A stretch of 64,000 nt of DNA from Gelidibacter pelagius. Its GTDB lineage: Bacteria; Bacteroidota; Bacteroidia; Flavobacteriales; Flavobacteriaceae. Within the stretch, counting starts at the first letter, position 1. Every line of letters starts with the position of its first letter. The notes beneath the pieces were generated by a model. That model ran no database searches. It worked only from the letters and a program-made list of their open reading frames with translations, and was not told the DNA's origin. The stretch covers positions 115,711 to 179,710 of the forward strand of contig NZ_JAGEVG010000010.1 in assembly GCF_017581925.1 (NCBI RefSeq), given 5' to 3'. Positions 10,069 through 17,736 of the stretch are shown piece by piece. The translations under genes and the position numbers were made by a program.

Positions 10069-10072
10069 AATT

Positions 10073-10102
10073 TGCCCCCTTTAATTCCCCCAAATGGGGA
10101 AT
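10073..10102. repeat. GC-rich palindromic repeat
   Basis: TTCCCC-CAAAT-GGGGAA (10085-10101), preceded by a GCCCCC tract, forms a short perfect stem between the adaptor and RND genes. It is one of several REP-like elements in the exporter operons (compare 20201-20300). Confidence 0.5.
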
Positions 10103-10180
10103 ACTGTTGCGGGATAGTTTTTTAGTTAATACTTATTTTATTGTTTAAACTGATAACTGCGATTACTTAAACAATAATGT

Positions 10181-11302
10181 TCAGTTTGTTTCATTTTCGA
10201 CACTCTTCTCATTGGGAACGGTTGGGGATGGGATTATTTTTGCTCCATTATAAAGTTTTCCCTCGGCAGAAACGATATAAGTCTCATCTGATGATAATCC
10301 GGATAATACTTCTACCTGATCACCAAAAGTTCTACCTAATCGCAACCATCGTAATATGGCGGTGTTGCTTTGGCTTACAGTATAAACCCCTGATAATTGA
10401 CCGTTTGTGATGATGGCTTCGGTTGGAATTAAAACCAACTCCGTGGATGCTTGTTTTTCAATTGGAAATTGAACGCTTACAAACATTCCAGAAAGAATAT
10501 TGGCTTCCGTTTTGTCTAAAGCGATCTTTACTAAATATTGGCCTCCTGTGTTTTTGGCAGAAGAACTCACTTCAATCACTTTACCTTTCAGCGTTTGGTT
10601 AATAGATTTCACCAAGACGCTCACTTCGGTATTCTTTTTTATTTGTGAAATTTCTGTTTCAGGAACACTGGCCATCACTTCAAAATCTCCAGGTGTTTCA
10701 ATACTGATTAACGGAACTCCCGGATTGGCCATATCGCCTGTTTCAATGTTCTTGCTTGTCACAGTTCCGCTAAAGGGTGCGGTAATATTGGTGTAAGCAA
10801 ATTGGGCATTGATTTCATTTTTCATTTGATTGGCAGATTCCAGACGTGCTTTTGCCATTTCATAATTGGCCGTCATGTCATCCATTTCTTTTTGAGAGGC
10901 ACTGGCACTCGCAAACAAACTCTGAAAACGATTATAATCTTTTTTGGCATTGTTAAAAGCGACCGTGGCTTCTGTAATACCTGCGTTTACTTGTGCTTGC
11001 TTCGCTTGGATATCGGCATTATTTATAGAGACCAATAATTGGCCTTTAGTGACTTTATCGCCAACATTCACGTGGACTCTATTGACATAACCCATCATTC
11101 TGGTGCTCAAATCGGCACTGTTTGTGGCTTGAATCTTTCCACTTACTGATAAAAATGGATTACTGCCATTAGTTGCTACTTGATTAACAACTACTGGAAT
11201 TGCAGGAGTGGTATCAGCAACTGCTTTTTGGTCTTTTCTACCGCAACTTGTTATAATTAGAGATGCTGTAATGACGCCTATGAGGAAAATGTGTTTTTTC
11301 AT
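10181..11302 (-). CDS. RND periplasmic adaptor (membrane fusion lipoprotein)
   Basis: A 373-residue HlyD/AcrA-type adaptor that links the RND permease to TolC. It has a lipoprotein signal with the lipobox cysteine in LIITSC (about residue 20). A lipoyl/biotinyl half-motif (GYVNRVHVNVGDKVTKGQLL) and its partner (TNITAPFSGTVTSKNIETGDM) flank a coiled-coil hairpin at about 95-160. Beta-barrel and membrane-proximal domains follow. The last residues (IIPSPTVPNEKS) run over REP-like DNA that resembles other repeats in the window, so the native C-terminus was probably rewritten by a repeat insertion. It is the second gene of the efflux operon, 168 bp after TolC; that gap is filled by repeats. Confidence 0.9.
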   Translation of the reverse strand: MKKHIFLIGVITASLIITSCGRKDQKAVADTTPAIPVVVNQVATNGSNPFLSVSGKIQATNSADLSTRMMGYVNRVHVNVGDKVTKGQLLVSINNADIQAKQAQVNAGITEATVAFNNAKKDYNRFQSLFASASASQKEMDDMTANYEMAKARLESANQMKNEINAQFAYTNITAPFSGTVTSKNIETGDMANPGVPLISIETPGDFEVMASVPETEISQIKKNTEVSVLVKSINQTLKGKVIEVSSSAKNTGGQYLVKIALDKTEANILSGMFVSVQFPIEKQASTELVLIPTEAIITNGQLSGVYTVSQSNTAILRWLRLGRTFGDQVEVLSGLSSDETYIVSAEGKLYNGAKIIPSPTVPNEKSVENETN

Positions 11303-11329
11303 TTTTTTTTAATTTATTTTTATTCGATA

Positions 11330-11356
11330 CCTACACGATTTTTAAAACCTTGCAGG
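11330..11356. repeat. 27-bp dispersed palindrome, copy 1 (diverged)
   Basis: CCTACACGATTTTT followed by AAAACCTTGCAGG. It is the same length and pattern as the copies at 18957-18983 and 21029-21055, with two changes in the left arm that break the stem. Confidence 0.6.
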
Positions 11357-11378
11357 ACAAGTTGGTTGTTTATTGCTT

Positions 11379-11469
11379 ACTGCCGACTGAGAACTGCCCA
11401 CTGCCGACGATTTAAGTGTTATTTAGATTCTGTTGACTGAAAACTGCGACTGCCTACTGCCTACTGCAA
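11379..11469. repeat. Degenerate ACTGNNN heptamer arrays
   Basis: Two blocks of seven-base units: 11379-11406 (ACTGCCG, ACTGAGA, ACTGCCC, ACTGCCG) and 11436-11469 (ACTGAAA, a six-base unit, ACTGCCT twice, ACTGCAA). The second block touches the TolC stop codon at 11471-11473. The arrays therefore lie in the 3' flank of tolC and the leader of the adaptor gene. Confidence 0.7.
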
Positions 11470-11470
11470 A

Positions 11471-12781
11471 CTAATCTTTGGTTAAAAATTCTAAATAAGC
11501 TTGCGCGTAATTATATTCAAAAATGGTTTGATAATATTCCAATTGCTTTTGTGCGAATTGGGTTTCGGCCATTAGTAAATCGGATGTTTTTTCTAATCCT
11601 TCCTCAAATCTGTTGGTTCTGATCCTTAAAGATTCTTCAGATTGTTCTAATGAAAGACTGGTGAGTCTTAGTTTGTTTTCGGCATCTAAATACGCTCGTC
11701 TGGCTTTGTTCAATTCTAAATTGCTTTGGGATACATATTGCGAGTATTCTAATTTTGATCTTTCAAATTCTGCCTGACTCTTTTGTGCTTTACCTATTCT
11801 TTTGGAACCTTGAAAAAGATCCCAGGACAATTGTGCTCCAAACAAATAGCCATTGGCACCACCTTGAAATATTTTATCATCGTACAGCTCATAACTACCA
11901 AAGGCGTTTAATCGTGGCAGGAATGCCATTTTATCGGCTTTGTTCATAGACTCGTAGGCATCTGTGGCCAAGAGCATGGCTTTAATATCAGAACGGTTCT
12001 CCGAAATGGTTTTGTTTTCCATAGTTGATACAGAAATTGTTAAACTATCGCTTGGAATGTAAACCACGTAAGCCTCGTCATTCATTAAAAAAGAGAGGTA
12101 ATCAGAGGCGTTCTGTACATTACTTTTTGCCGTCTGTAACTGGTTGAGGACTTCGGTCACGCGAACTTCAACATTAAGGACATCGGCACGTTGTAGGTAA
12201 CCTTGTTTAAAACTATTGTCCGCTAATTTTTTATTGGCATTGGCGGCATTTAGCGCTTGCTGTAAAACGTCCACACCTTTATATGCCAGTTGTAATTGCA
12301 TATAAGCCTTATCGACTTCAAAAGCTAAATAGTCAGAAGTTCTCTCCGTTCTTAAAGCCATAGCATCCATTTTAGATTTGGCTGCTTTACGTTGATAGAT
12401 CCCATCCAAATTGATTAGTGGTTGTTGGATTTCAAGCTTGGTAGCAAAACTCTGAACTTGCGAAGGGTCATTTAACAACGCTGGATTAAAATCGTTCTGT
12501 GTTAATATGCCCTGATTCAATTTTGAGCCAAATGCCATTAACGGATTAGTGGTTGCAATTCCGGTATGACTTGCTGTAATGTTTGGCAGATAGACGGCAT
12601 TGGTTTGTCGGTAGTCTGCTCTTGCTTCAATAAATTCCTGTTCGGATATTTTTATTGAAGTATTATCTTCACTCACCTTGTTCAAAACTTCGGATTTTGT
12701 AATCGGCACAATTTCCTGTCCCTGAACCATTAAAGTGAAACCGAATAAAGCAAAAATCAATACGAATAAGTTGGTTTTCAT
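11471..12781 (-). CDS. TolC-family outer membrane efflux channel
   Basis: About 436 residues. A signal peptide (MKTNLFVLIFALFGFTLMVQGQE, cleaved after QGQ or nearby) is followed by two repeats of long alpha-helical and coiled-coil segments typical of TolC/OEP proteins. The N-terminal QxYLPNITASHTG-type strand and the tail YNYAQAYLEFL are also typical. The start is placed at the MKTN methionine. An in-frame ATG 12 bp upstream (12793) would leave almost no leader after the -7 box at 12802-12809. It is the first gene of the efflux unit, directly behind the GTAAC-N4-GTTAC promoter. It provides the outer-membrane exit for the RND pump. Confidence 0.9.
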   Translation of the reverse strand: MKTNLFVLIFALFGFTLMVQGQEIVPITKSEVLNKVSEDNTSIKISEQEFIEARADYRQTNAVYLPNITASHTGIATTNPLMAFGSKLNQGILTQNDFNPALLNDPSQVQSFATKLEIQQPLINLDGIYQRKAAKSKMDAMALRTERTSDYLAFEVDKAYMQLQLAYKGVDVLQQALNAANANKKLADNSFKQGYLQRADVLNVEVRVTEVLNQLQTAKSNVQNASDYLSFLMNDEAYVVYIPSDSLTISVSTMENKTISENRSDIKAMLLATDAYESMNKADKMAFLPRLNAFGSYELYDDKIFQGGANGYLFGAQLSWDLFQGSKRIGKAQKSQAEFERSKLEYSQYVSQSNLELNKARRAYLDAENKLRLTSLSLEQSEESLRIRTNRFEEGLEKTSDLLMAETQFAQKQLEYYQTIFEYNYAQAYLEFLTKD

Positions 12782-12801
12782 GTGTATAATCATTTATGCC
12801 A

Positions 12802-12845
12802 CAAACATACGTTGGATAAAGATCATGGTCAGTAACCTATGTTAC
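12802..12845 (-). promoter_or_regulatory. Crp/Fnr-type operator plus -7 box (site A, efflux operon)
   Basis: A perfect palindrome GTAAC-N4-GTTAC is at 12832-12845. The perfect -7 box TATGTTTG is at 12802-12809 on the minus strand. Centre of palindrome to downstream end of the box is 36.5 bp, identical to seven other promoters in the window. This places the operator near -41 for class II activation of the TolC-RND operon. Confidence 0.75.
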
Positions 12846-12857
12846 CCACAAAAAAAA

Positions 12858-12875
12858 CACCCTTTTTCAAGGGTG
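12858..12875 (-). terminator. Intrinsic terminator upstream of the efflux promoter
   Basis: On the minus strand the stem CACCCTT-GAAA-AAGGGTG has perfect seven-base arms and a GNRA-like loop. It is followed directly by a run of eight T. It ends transcription coming from the SQR / HGGTR-peptide unit 13 bp before operator A starts. It lies upstream of the efflux promoter, so it is not an attenuator of that operon. Confidence 0.85.
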
Positions 12876-12912
12876 CTTTTCCACTTTCAACCAATAAAAA
12901 CTGATAACCACA

Positions 12913-13050
12913 TCAATTTACTTTTCTCGTGCCTCCATGTCCTCCAGCAACAATAATCATTATTTTTAAACTTAAATAAATGAATTTGAAAAACTGAATG
13001 ATAGGATTCTTCATTTTAAATCTTTGATATTTTGAAATTCTTTGTGTCAT
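12913..13050 (-). CDS. Small membrane-anchored peptide with C-terminal HGGTR motif
   Basis: A 45-codon gene between the SQR gene and the terminator at 12858-12875. From the internal ATG at 13014 it would be 33 residues, starting MKNP. The product has a basic start, a hydrophobic segment (FFKFIYLSLKIMIIVA) able to span or lie in the membrane, and a Gly-rich end GGHGGTRKVN. No database match could be run; the conserved-looking HGGTR end and the dedicated terminator argue that it is real. It is probably co-transcribed with SQR, as no -7 box is seen in the 60 bp upstream. Function unknown; either start is possible. Confidence 0.5.
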   Translation of the reverse strand: MTQRISKYQRFKMKNPIIQFFKFIYLSLKIMIIVAGGHGGTRKVN

Positions 13051-13074
13051 TTTATTACGCTTTTAAGTTTTAAA

Positions 13075-13105
13075 CTACCCACTACCCACTACCCACTACC
13101 CACTA
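13075..13105. repeat. Heptamer array (CTACCCA)4
   Basis: Four perfect CTACCCA units plus a partial CTA, ending 4 bp from the SQR stop codon at 13110. On the coding strand this reads as TAGTGGG repeats in the 3' flank of the gene. It belongs with the heptamer arrays at 11379 and 19018. Confidence 0.85.
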
Positions 13106-13109
13106 ATTC

Positions 13110-14567
13110 CTACTCCGGAATCAACCACCAAAATGGTTTCATTTTTGCTTTATAAATGAAGGCATGATGTAAGAACAATTTTAACCAATGCCCTGCTAAG
13201 CCAATTTCACCAAAGGTTTTATTAATCACTCTACCTTGAGTTCTTGGATATTTTTCATAATCAGGGACAATAGGAAATGTCGTGATGCTGACCCCACTTC
13301 CTGTAGTGAGACCAAAGCCGGCCGAAGCGATACAGGCAGCACCCATATTTCCCATGGAGCCTCTATGGTTTAAAGAATCTTTGCCATTTTTAATACTATC
13401 GATAATATTATCTGCGACCAATTTGGCAGTGATGCCTGATGGCATTCCTGTTCGAGGAGGTGCTGGAGTTATATCTGTTCCGTTTTTGCTTTTTCGAGGC
13501 TTGGAAATGCTATGCGGGGGAGCAAAAGCAATACCTGGAGCAAAAATATTTTTATAAGTAGGGTTTTGATAGGTTTCAGGCCAATCCCTAACCGACCATT
13601 CTTCATAAGGTTTTGGGGTATAATCGGCATCAACTATCATAAAACCTTTAAACAGTTTTTCTGTAATGTCATTTTCATGTTTGTCATAAGCTTTAAAACC
13701 ATGGCCAGAAAACGCGGGAATGAGCATGGCAAAATCATAGGTTTCAGACTTGAATTCGCCGTCAAGGTTTTCGTAATGTGCAATACCATCTTCAATTTTA
13801 TTGACAGCAGCTCCCAAAATCCATTTGATACCGCGATCTTCATAGATCATTTCAATCATTTCATGAGATTTCATGGTCATGCTTCCGTATTTTAAAAGCA
13901 TTCCATCCATTCCAAAATCACCTAATTTATATTCGTTGGAAATCCAGGTGACTTCGGCCATGTCACGTACTTTATGACGACGTAATTCTTCTTCGACATT
14001 TAAAATGTACTCAAAAGCAGCACCTTGACAGGTTGATTTTGCGTGTCCTGTGCCAATGAGTATTTTAGCTTTTTTACCTTGTTTCATTTCTTGAATTATA
14101 GCATTCAATCCTTCCCAGGCATGATCTGCATGGGTGTATGTACAGACGGAATACGCTTTGTTTTGACCGGGAATTAATCCTTCAGTACCTTCAAAATTCA
14201 GTTTTGGGCCCGTGGCGTTAATCAAATAATCATAGGTGATCTTTTCTTGTTTACCTTTCTCGTCTCCAACGACATATTCGGCTAAAACATAAGGTTTTTG
14301 TTCGGCCATATCACCTTCAGGAAAGAATGAAACCGCTTTGGCTTGTTTAAAGCCGATGTTTTTTCTTTTATATAATGGTGCTAATGGAAATAATATTTTT
14401 TCAGATTTCATCCTACCAATTCCTACCCATATATTGGACGGAATCCATTGGTAATTACTGTTTGGAGAAACAACTACCACTTCGTGCTCTTTCGGCAATT
14501 TTCTGCGTAAATGAGATGCAGCTACATGCCCAGAAATACCTGCACCAAGAATAACTATTTTAGCCAT
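13110..14567 (-). CDS. Sulfide:quinone oxidoreductase-like flavoprotein
   Basis: A 485-residue FAD protein. The N-terminal motif GAGISG (8-13) binds FAD. The SQR-type segment NYQWIPSNIWVGIG follows. Three cysteines at 142 (SVCTYTHADHAWEG), 180 (AKSTCQGAAFEY) and 412 (GAACIASAGFG) fall where the sulfide-oxidising cysteines of SQRs sit. An amphipathic C-terminus (LKLFLHHAFIYKAKMKPFWWLIPE) should bind the membrane. It would oxidise sulfide to persulfide or polysulfide and pass electrons to quinone. It has its own operator/promoter (site B), shared with the persulfide dioxygenase, TauE and cydAB genes. SQR subtype is not assigned; a flavocytochrome-c-like role is less likely. Confidence 0.8.
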   Translation of the reverse strand: MAKIVILGAGISGHVAASHLRRKLPKEHEVVVVSPNSNYQWIPSNIWVGIGRMKSEKILFPLAPLYKRKNIGFKQAKAVSFFPEGDMAEQKPYVLAEYVVGDEKGKQEKITYDYLINATGPKLNFEGTEGLIPGQNKAYSVCTYTHADHAWEGLNAIIQEMKQGKKAKILIGTGHAKSTCQGAAFEYILNVEEELRRHKVRDMAEVTWISNEYKLGDFGMDGMLLKYGSMTMKSHEMIEMIYEDRGIKWILGAAVNKIEDGIAHYENLDGEFKSETYDFAMLIPAFSGHGFKAYDKHENDITEKLFKGFMIVDADYTPKPYEEWSVRDWPETYQNPTYKNIFAPGIAFAPPHSISKPRKSKNGTDITPAPPRTGMPSGITAKLVADNIIDSIKNGKDSLNHRGSMGNMGAACIASAGFGLTTGSGVSITTFPIVPDYEKYPRTQGRVINKTFGEIGLAGHWLKLFLHHAFIYKAKMKPFWWLIPE

Positions 14568-14582
14568 GATCTTAATTTTTAC

Positions 14583-14626
14583 TAAAGATAATCTGCTTTT
14601 TATTCTTGTAGCGTAACCTGAGTTAC
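14583..14626 (-). promoter_or_regulatory. Crp/Fnr-type operator plus -7 box (site B, SQR)
   Basis: Perfect GTAAC-N4-GTTAC at 14613-14626, and TATCTTTA at 14583-14590 on the minus strand. Centre-to-box spacing is 36.5 bp. The box ends 15 bp before the SQR start, giving a very short leader. Confidence 0.75.
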
Positions 14627-14775
14627 ATAAGGCTAACTTCTTGTGTTTTAAAGTGCTAAAAAGAAAACATTTAGTATTGTATGATTGAATAAACTACTAT
14701 TCAAAAGACGTCTTATCGTATTTTTAATAGGGGATAGTGGAATTTCGAATGTGAGGATCTGAAAGGAAATTTAGG

Positions 14776-15624
14776 TTAACTGAAATTGATCCGACACAAA
14801 TTTATGACTTCATTTTTCACCTTCTGAATTTTTGAATCAGATAATCCAATACTTTTCATTTTGTCCGTAGCATTCAATAATTCTTTGACCAAAATTATAT
14901 CATGGGCAATCAGTTCATGTTTCTCCCTCTTGGATAAAGTGGTTAAAGTAGTAATTGGATATAAAGCGTAGGTGTCAATATTTGCCTTTAATCCGTTGTT
15001 TGACGGGTAGTCCCAACTCAACAAAGTTAAACCAACACATTTCGCATAATTAATGGCATCTTCAGTAAATCTGGTATTGGTAACCAACCAGCCTTGCTTT
15101 AAGTGCGTTTTGTTCTTTGGATCTTTATTCCATTGTTCTTGTATGTCCAAAAATCGAGAATTAATATACAGAGGTACCCTGACATTACTTGTATTCCTTG
15201 GGTCTGTGTGAAATTTACATTCAATAGCGTATACATATTCATCTTTTTCAGCCAATACATCAATTTCATGAGTGACGCATTCACCTTTTAATATCACACC
15301 TACTTTGGTTTCAAAACCTTTTTCTTTCAGTAATGCCCCAATTAAACGCTCAAAAGGAAATCCTGTTGGCCCCAAATCGAAAATGGCCCGTTTTAAGCTG
15401 TATCGTGAGGCTGAAATTTTATTTTTCTGTTTTAATAAGCCAAAGGCTTTTTTGTAGATTGCGTTTGATGCCATCCCATCATAAATATCTCTTTGTATTT
15501 TATCTACAATGCTATCAGCTATTTCGTTGGATGCTCCTGAGGATCGAAGTGAGTTTTTTAATTTTTCAAATGAAAAGAGTTCAGTCTCTCCATTACCTTT
15601 CTTAATATAAATTTGCTTTTCCAT
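14776..15624 (-). CDS. ATP-cone domain fused to a Mrr-like nuclease
   Basis: 282 residues in two parts. Residues 3-88 match an ATP-cone: IYIKKGNGETELFSFEKLKNSL, then SRYSLKRAIFDLGPTGFPFE. This nucleotide-sensing domain is best known from ribonucleotide reductase and NrdR. Residues about 90-200 form a PD-(D/E)XK nuclease fold: E92, then D122 in HEIDVLAE and E135-x-K137 in IECKFH. The pairing suggests a DNA-cleaving enzyme gated by nucleotide level. Its target is unknown, and no partner methylase or helicase is nearby, so it is not a recognisable restriction-modification system. It is a stand-alone gene 150 bp upstream of site B. Confidence 0.75.
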   Translation of the reverse strand: MEKQIYIKKGNGETELFSFEKLKNSLRSSGASNEIADSIVDKIQRDIYDGMASNAIYKKAFGLLKQKNKISASRYSLKRAIFDLGPTGFPFERLIGALLKEKGFETKVGVILKGECVTHEIDVLAEKDEYVYAIECKFHTDPRNTSNVRVPLYINSRFLDIQEQWNKDPKNKTHLKQGWLVTNTRFTEDAINYAKCVGLTLLSWDYPSNNGLKANIDTYALYPITTLTTLSKREKHELIAHDIILVKELLNATDKMKSIGLSDSKIQKVKNEVINLCRINFS

Positions 15625-15714
15625 ATATTCTTATTGTATTAAAATCTCAAGAGTTAAGTCGTAATTGGAAAACCAATAATTGAAGCTTATTGATGAGTAA
15701 TAACACATTAATTT

Positions 15715-15830
15715 TATTCCCACCAGTGGGTTTAAAAGCTCCTAAGCTTGCTTGGATCGAAAAGGCAATTTCTTATTCATACTTAGTGGGCTTGCCCGCC
15801 CGTGCCGGTCGGACAGGCTCCGAGGTTCTT
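15715..15830. repeat. Dispersed CCACCAGTGGG repeat, copy a, with GC-rich tail
   Basis: It starts ATTCCCACCAGTGGGTTT and runs through GGATCGAAAAG and CTTATTCATA to a GCCCGCCCGTGCCGGTCGG tail. About 75 bp match copy b at 16890-16988. It ends at the stop codon of the cytochrome b gene. Confidence 0.75.
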
Positions 15831-15832
15831 GG

Positions 15833-16423
15833 TTATCGTGATTTTGTATCTTTCTTTTTTTGACCACTTACTATTCTTGAAATAATTCCTCGTTGCTCTG
15901 TAAACTCAGCAACCAAAACACCTGCCAAATGGATTGCTATAAATGCGACCAGATAATAAATACCAAGAACATGGATGTCTTCCATGGGCTTTTTCAATTC
16001 TTTTGGTCCCAATTCTATGATAAGTCCGGTAACTAATGAAACAACAACACAGACATAAAAAATGATATAGGTCCATTTCTGAAATTTTGCTTTCGTGGTA
16101 ATATTTTTAGATAAAGGGTTTTGGATCTTCATTTGTCCGAATGCAGGAAGCATAAAACGCATACTAAATAAACCTACCAATACATAGCCGAGGTAAATGT
16201 GCCAATCCCACATGGGTTGTCTGATCTTTTTAGCTAAGGCAATGCCTTGTTCCTCTGATAAAATCTGGCCAGTATCTTTTAGGTAATCTTGTATGATGGC
16301 TGCCATATTGAATTTATTCATCCACGTTAATCGCAAGAAAATCGTAATTAATAAGAGCAGAAATGAAATGGCTATTGCCCAATGAATGATACGGTATGTT
16401 TTAGAATAGTGTATTTTTTTCAT
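15833..16423 (-). CDS. Cytochrome b561-type membrane protein
   Basis: A 196-residue four-helix membrane protein with the prokaryotic cytochrome b561 / di-haem cytochrome b pattern. The candidate haem ligands are His14 (YRIIHWA), His75 (WDWHIYLGY), His150 (EDIHVLG) and His164 (AIHLAG), one in each helix. Such proteins pass electrons between quinol and a periplasmic or second membrane partner. The partner is not evident here; the neighbour at 16458 is an unrelated four-helix protein. The gene ends directly at repeat copy a. Confidence 0.8.
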   Translation of the reverse strand: MKKIHYSKTYRIIHWAIAISFLLLLITIFLRLTWMNKFNMAAIIQDYLKDTGQILSEEQGIALAKKIRQPMWDWHIYLGYVLVGLFSMRFMLPAFGQMKIQNPLSKNITTKAKFQKWTYIIFYVCVVVSLVTGLIIELGPKELKKPMEDIHVLGIYYLVAFIAIHLAGVLVAEFTEQRGIISRIVSGQKKKDTKSR

Positions 16424-16457
16424 GATGCTCGTTTTTACGTTGAAGCATAGTTTAGTA

Positions 16458-16877
16458 TTATAGTCCAGCTTTCGTTTTAGTACTTAATCCGTCATTTTTC
16501 ATATAGAAAAAAGCGATGAGTGAAAAACCTAAAGTCACCAACATTCTGAAAATCATGGCTTTTATAGTTGTTGTTTCGTAGACCCCTCCATAATAAATAT
16601 AAAACTGCAATGCTATAAAAGCAAGAATTAGGATAATTAAAGCTGCGATTAACACTCTAAACGTCCATTGTTTTCTTTTTAAGAAACCATAAACCGCAAT
16701 TAAATATAAAATGCTGCTCATAAAGTTTGCCCACACTATAAACAAAACATAGTTTCCTTCTTTGACTCTAATGCCAAACCAGTCAAAAATTACAGAACTA
16801 CTTAAAAATAAGGTAAGTAATGCAAATACTGCTAAAACAATAGCACTTACGGTAATAATGATCTTTTTATTTTTCAT
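16458..16877 (-). CDS. Four-helix membrane protein of unknown function
   Basis: About 139 residues from the MKNKK methionine; the ATG seven codons upstream is less likely because MKNKKII begins the first helix directly. Four hydrophobic segments lie at about 5-27, 43-63, 72-93 and 107-127. The second helix has the segment YVLFIVWANFMSSILYLIAVYGF. No motif of known function is seen. It is 34 bp upstream of the cytochrome b gene in the same direction, so the two may work together. Confidence 0.65.
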   Translation of the reverse strand: MKNKKIIITVSAIVLAVFALLTLFLSSSVIFDWFGIRVKEGNYVLFIVWANFMSSILYLIAVYGFLKRKQWTFRVLIAALIILILAFIALQFYIYYGGVYETTTIKAMIFRMLVTLGFSLIAFFYMKNDGLSTKTKAGL

Positions 16878-16889
16878 TTGATATCGGTT

Positions 16890-16988
16890 TATTCCCACCA
16901 GTGGGTTTTAATACCCCGAGGCTTGTCTCGATCGAAAAGACAATTACTTATTCATATCTTATGGGCTTGGGGCCTGAGGTTCTTGATT
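16890..16988. repeat. Dispersed CCACCAGTGGG repeat, copy b
   Basis: It starts ATTCCCACCAGTGGGTTT and continues AATACCCCGAGGCTTG, GATCGAAAAG and CTTATTCATA, as in copy a. Its far end overlaps the 3' end of the LOG-family gene, which therefore reads its last residues from repeat DNA. Confidence 0.75.
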
Positions 16989-17726
16989 AGTTGGCTCTCC
17001 AAGCCACCATTTTGGTTTGACTGGTTTCCTGATTAATCCATATTTCTTGATGGTATGCGATTCAATATGTGTCATTAAATCTTCCACAGAATCCGTAACA
17101 AATAGTAGTTCCATATCTTCTGGACTGATGCTTTCGTTTTCGGCCATCAACTGAATGTGCTCACACAATTCCTTATGGTAGACGGAATCGAAAATCACTA
17201 TCGGAAAATCGCTGATAACCTTGTTTTGAATCAGTGTTAAAGCCTCGAAAAGTTCATCTAAGGTGCCAATACCTCCTGGCATGACTACAAAGGCGTAAGA
17301 ATATTTTATGAGGATGACCTTTCTTATAAAGAAGTAGGGAATGTCAATCCATTTATGGAGGTACGGATTGGGCTTCTGTTCGAACGGCAGAATGATATTG
17401 CAGCCCACAGAATTGCCCCCAGCCTCAAAGGCACCTTTATTGGCGGCCTCCATAATTCCCGGACCACCACCTGTCATCACTGTAAATCCTGTTTTTGCCA
17501 AAGCAGCGCCAATTTTTTCGCCATTTTTATAATGTTCTGAATCCTTTTCGAATCGAGCAGACCCGAAAACAGTGACGCAGGGGCCAATAAAATGCATTTT
17601 TCTGAAGGCTTTTAGAAAATTGATGAACACTTTAACTGCAAAGATAAATTCCTTAAAACGCGAGAGGGGACCTCTAACAAACAAAGATTCATCTTTAGAT
17701 AGCATTGTTTTTTTATCCATCTCCAT
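16959..17726 (-). CDS. LOG-family protein (TIGR00730 type)
   Basis: A 255-residue Rossmann-like protein of the lysine-decarboxylase-like / LOG family, whose members remove ribose 5-phosphate from nucleotide monophosphates. Both signatures are present: GGGPGIMEAANKGA (about residues 86-99) and PGGIGTLDELFE (about 150-161). The N-terminal 45 residues before GPCVTVFGSARF are an extension seen in larger members. The final residues (NQEPQAPSP) come from repeat copy b. It is 10 bp downstream of an ABC permease gene in the same direction. Function in this organism is not shown by context. Confidence 0.85.
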   Translation of the reverse strand: MEMDKKTMLSKDESLFVRGPLSRFKEFIFAVKVFINFLKAFRKMHFIGPCVTVFGSARFEKDSEHYKNGEKIGAALAKTGFTVMTGGGPGIMEAANKGAFEAGGNSVGCNIILPFEQKPNPYLHKWIDIPYFFIRKVILIKYSYAFVVMPGGIGTLDELFEALTLIQNKVISDFPIVIFDSVYHKELCEHIQLMAENESISPEDMELLFVTDSVEDLMTHIESHTIKKYGLIRKPVKPKWWLGEPTNQEPQAPSP

Positions 17727-17736
17727 ACATCAATTT

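Noticed and set aside
12858..12875. Reading the hairpin as a transcription attenuator of the TolC-RND operon
   Set aside because: It lies upstream of the -7 box and operator A, so the efflux transcript does not contain it. It terminates the upstream unit.
14776..15624. ATP-cone nuclease as part of a restriction-modification system
   Set aside because: No methyltransferase, specificity subunit or helicase is adjacent.
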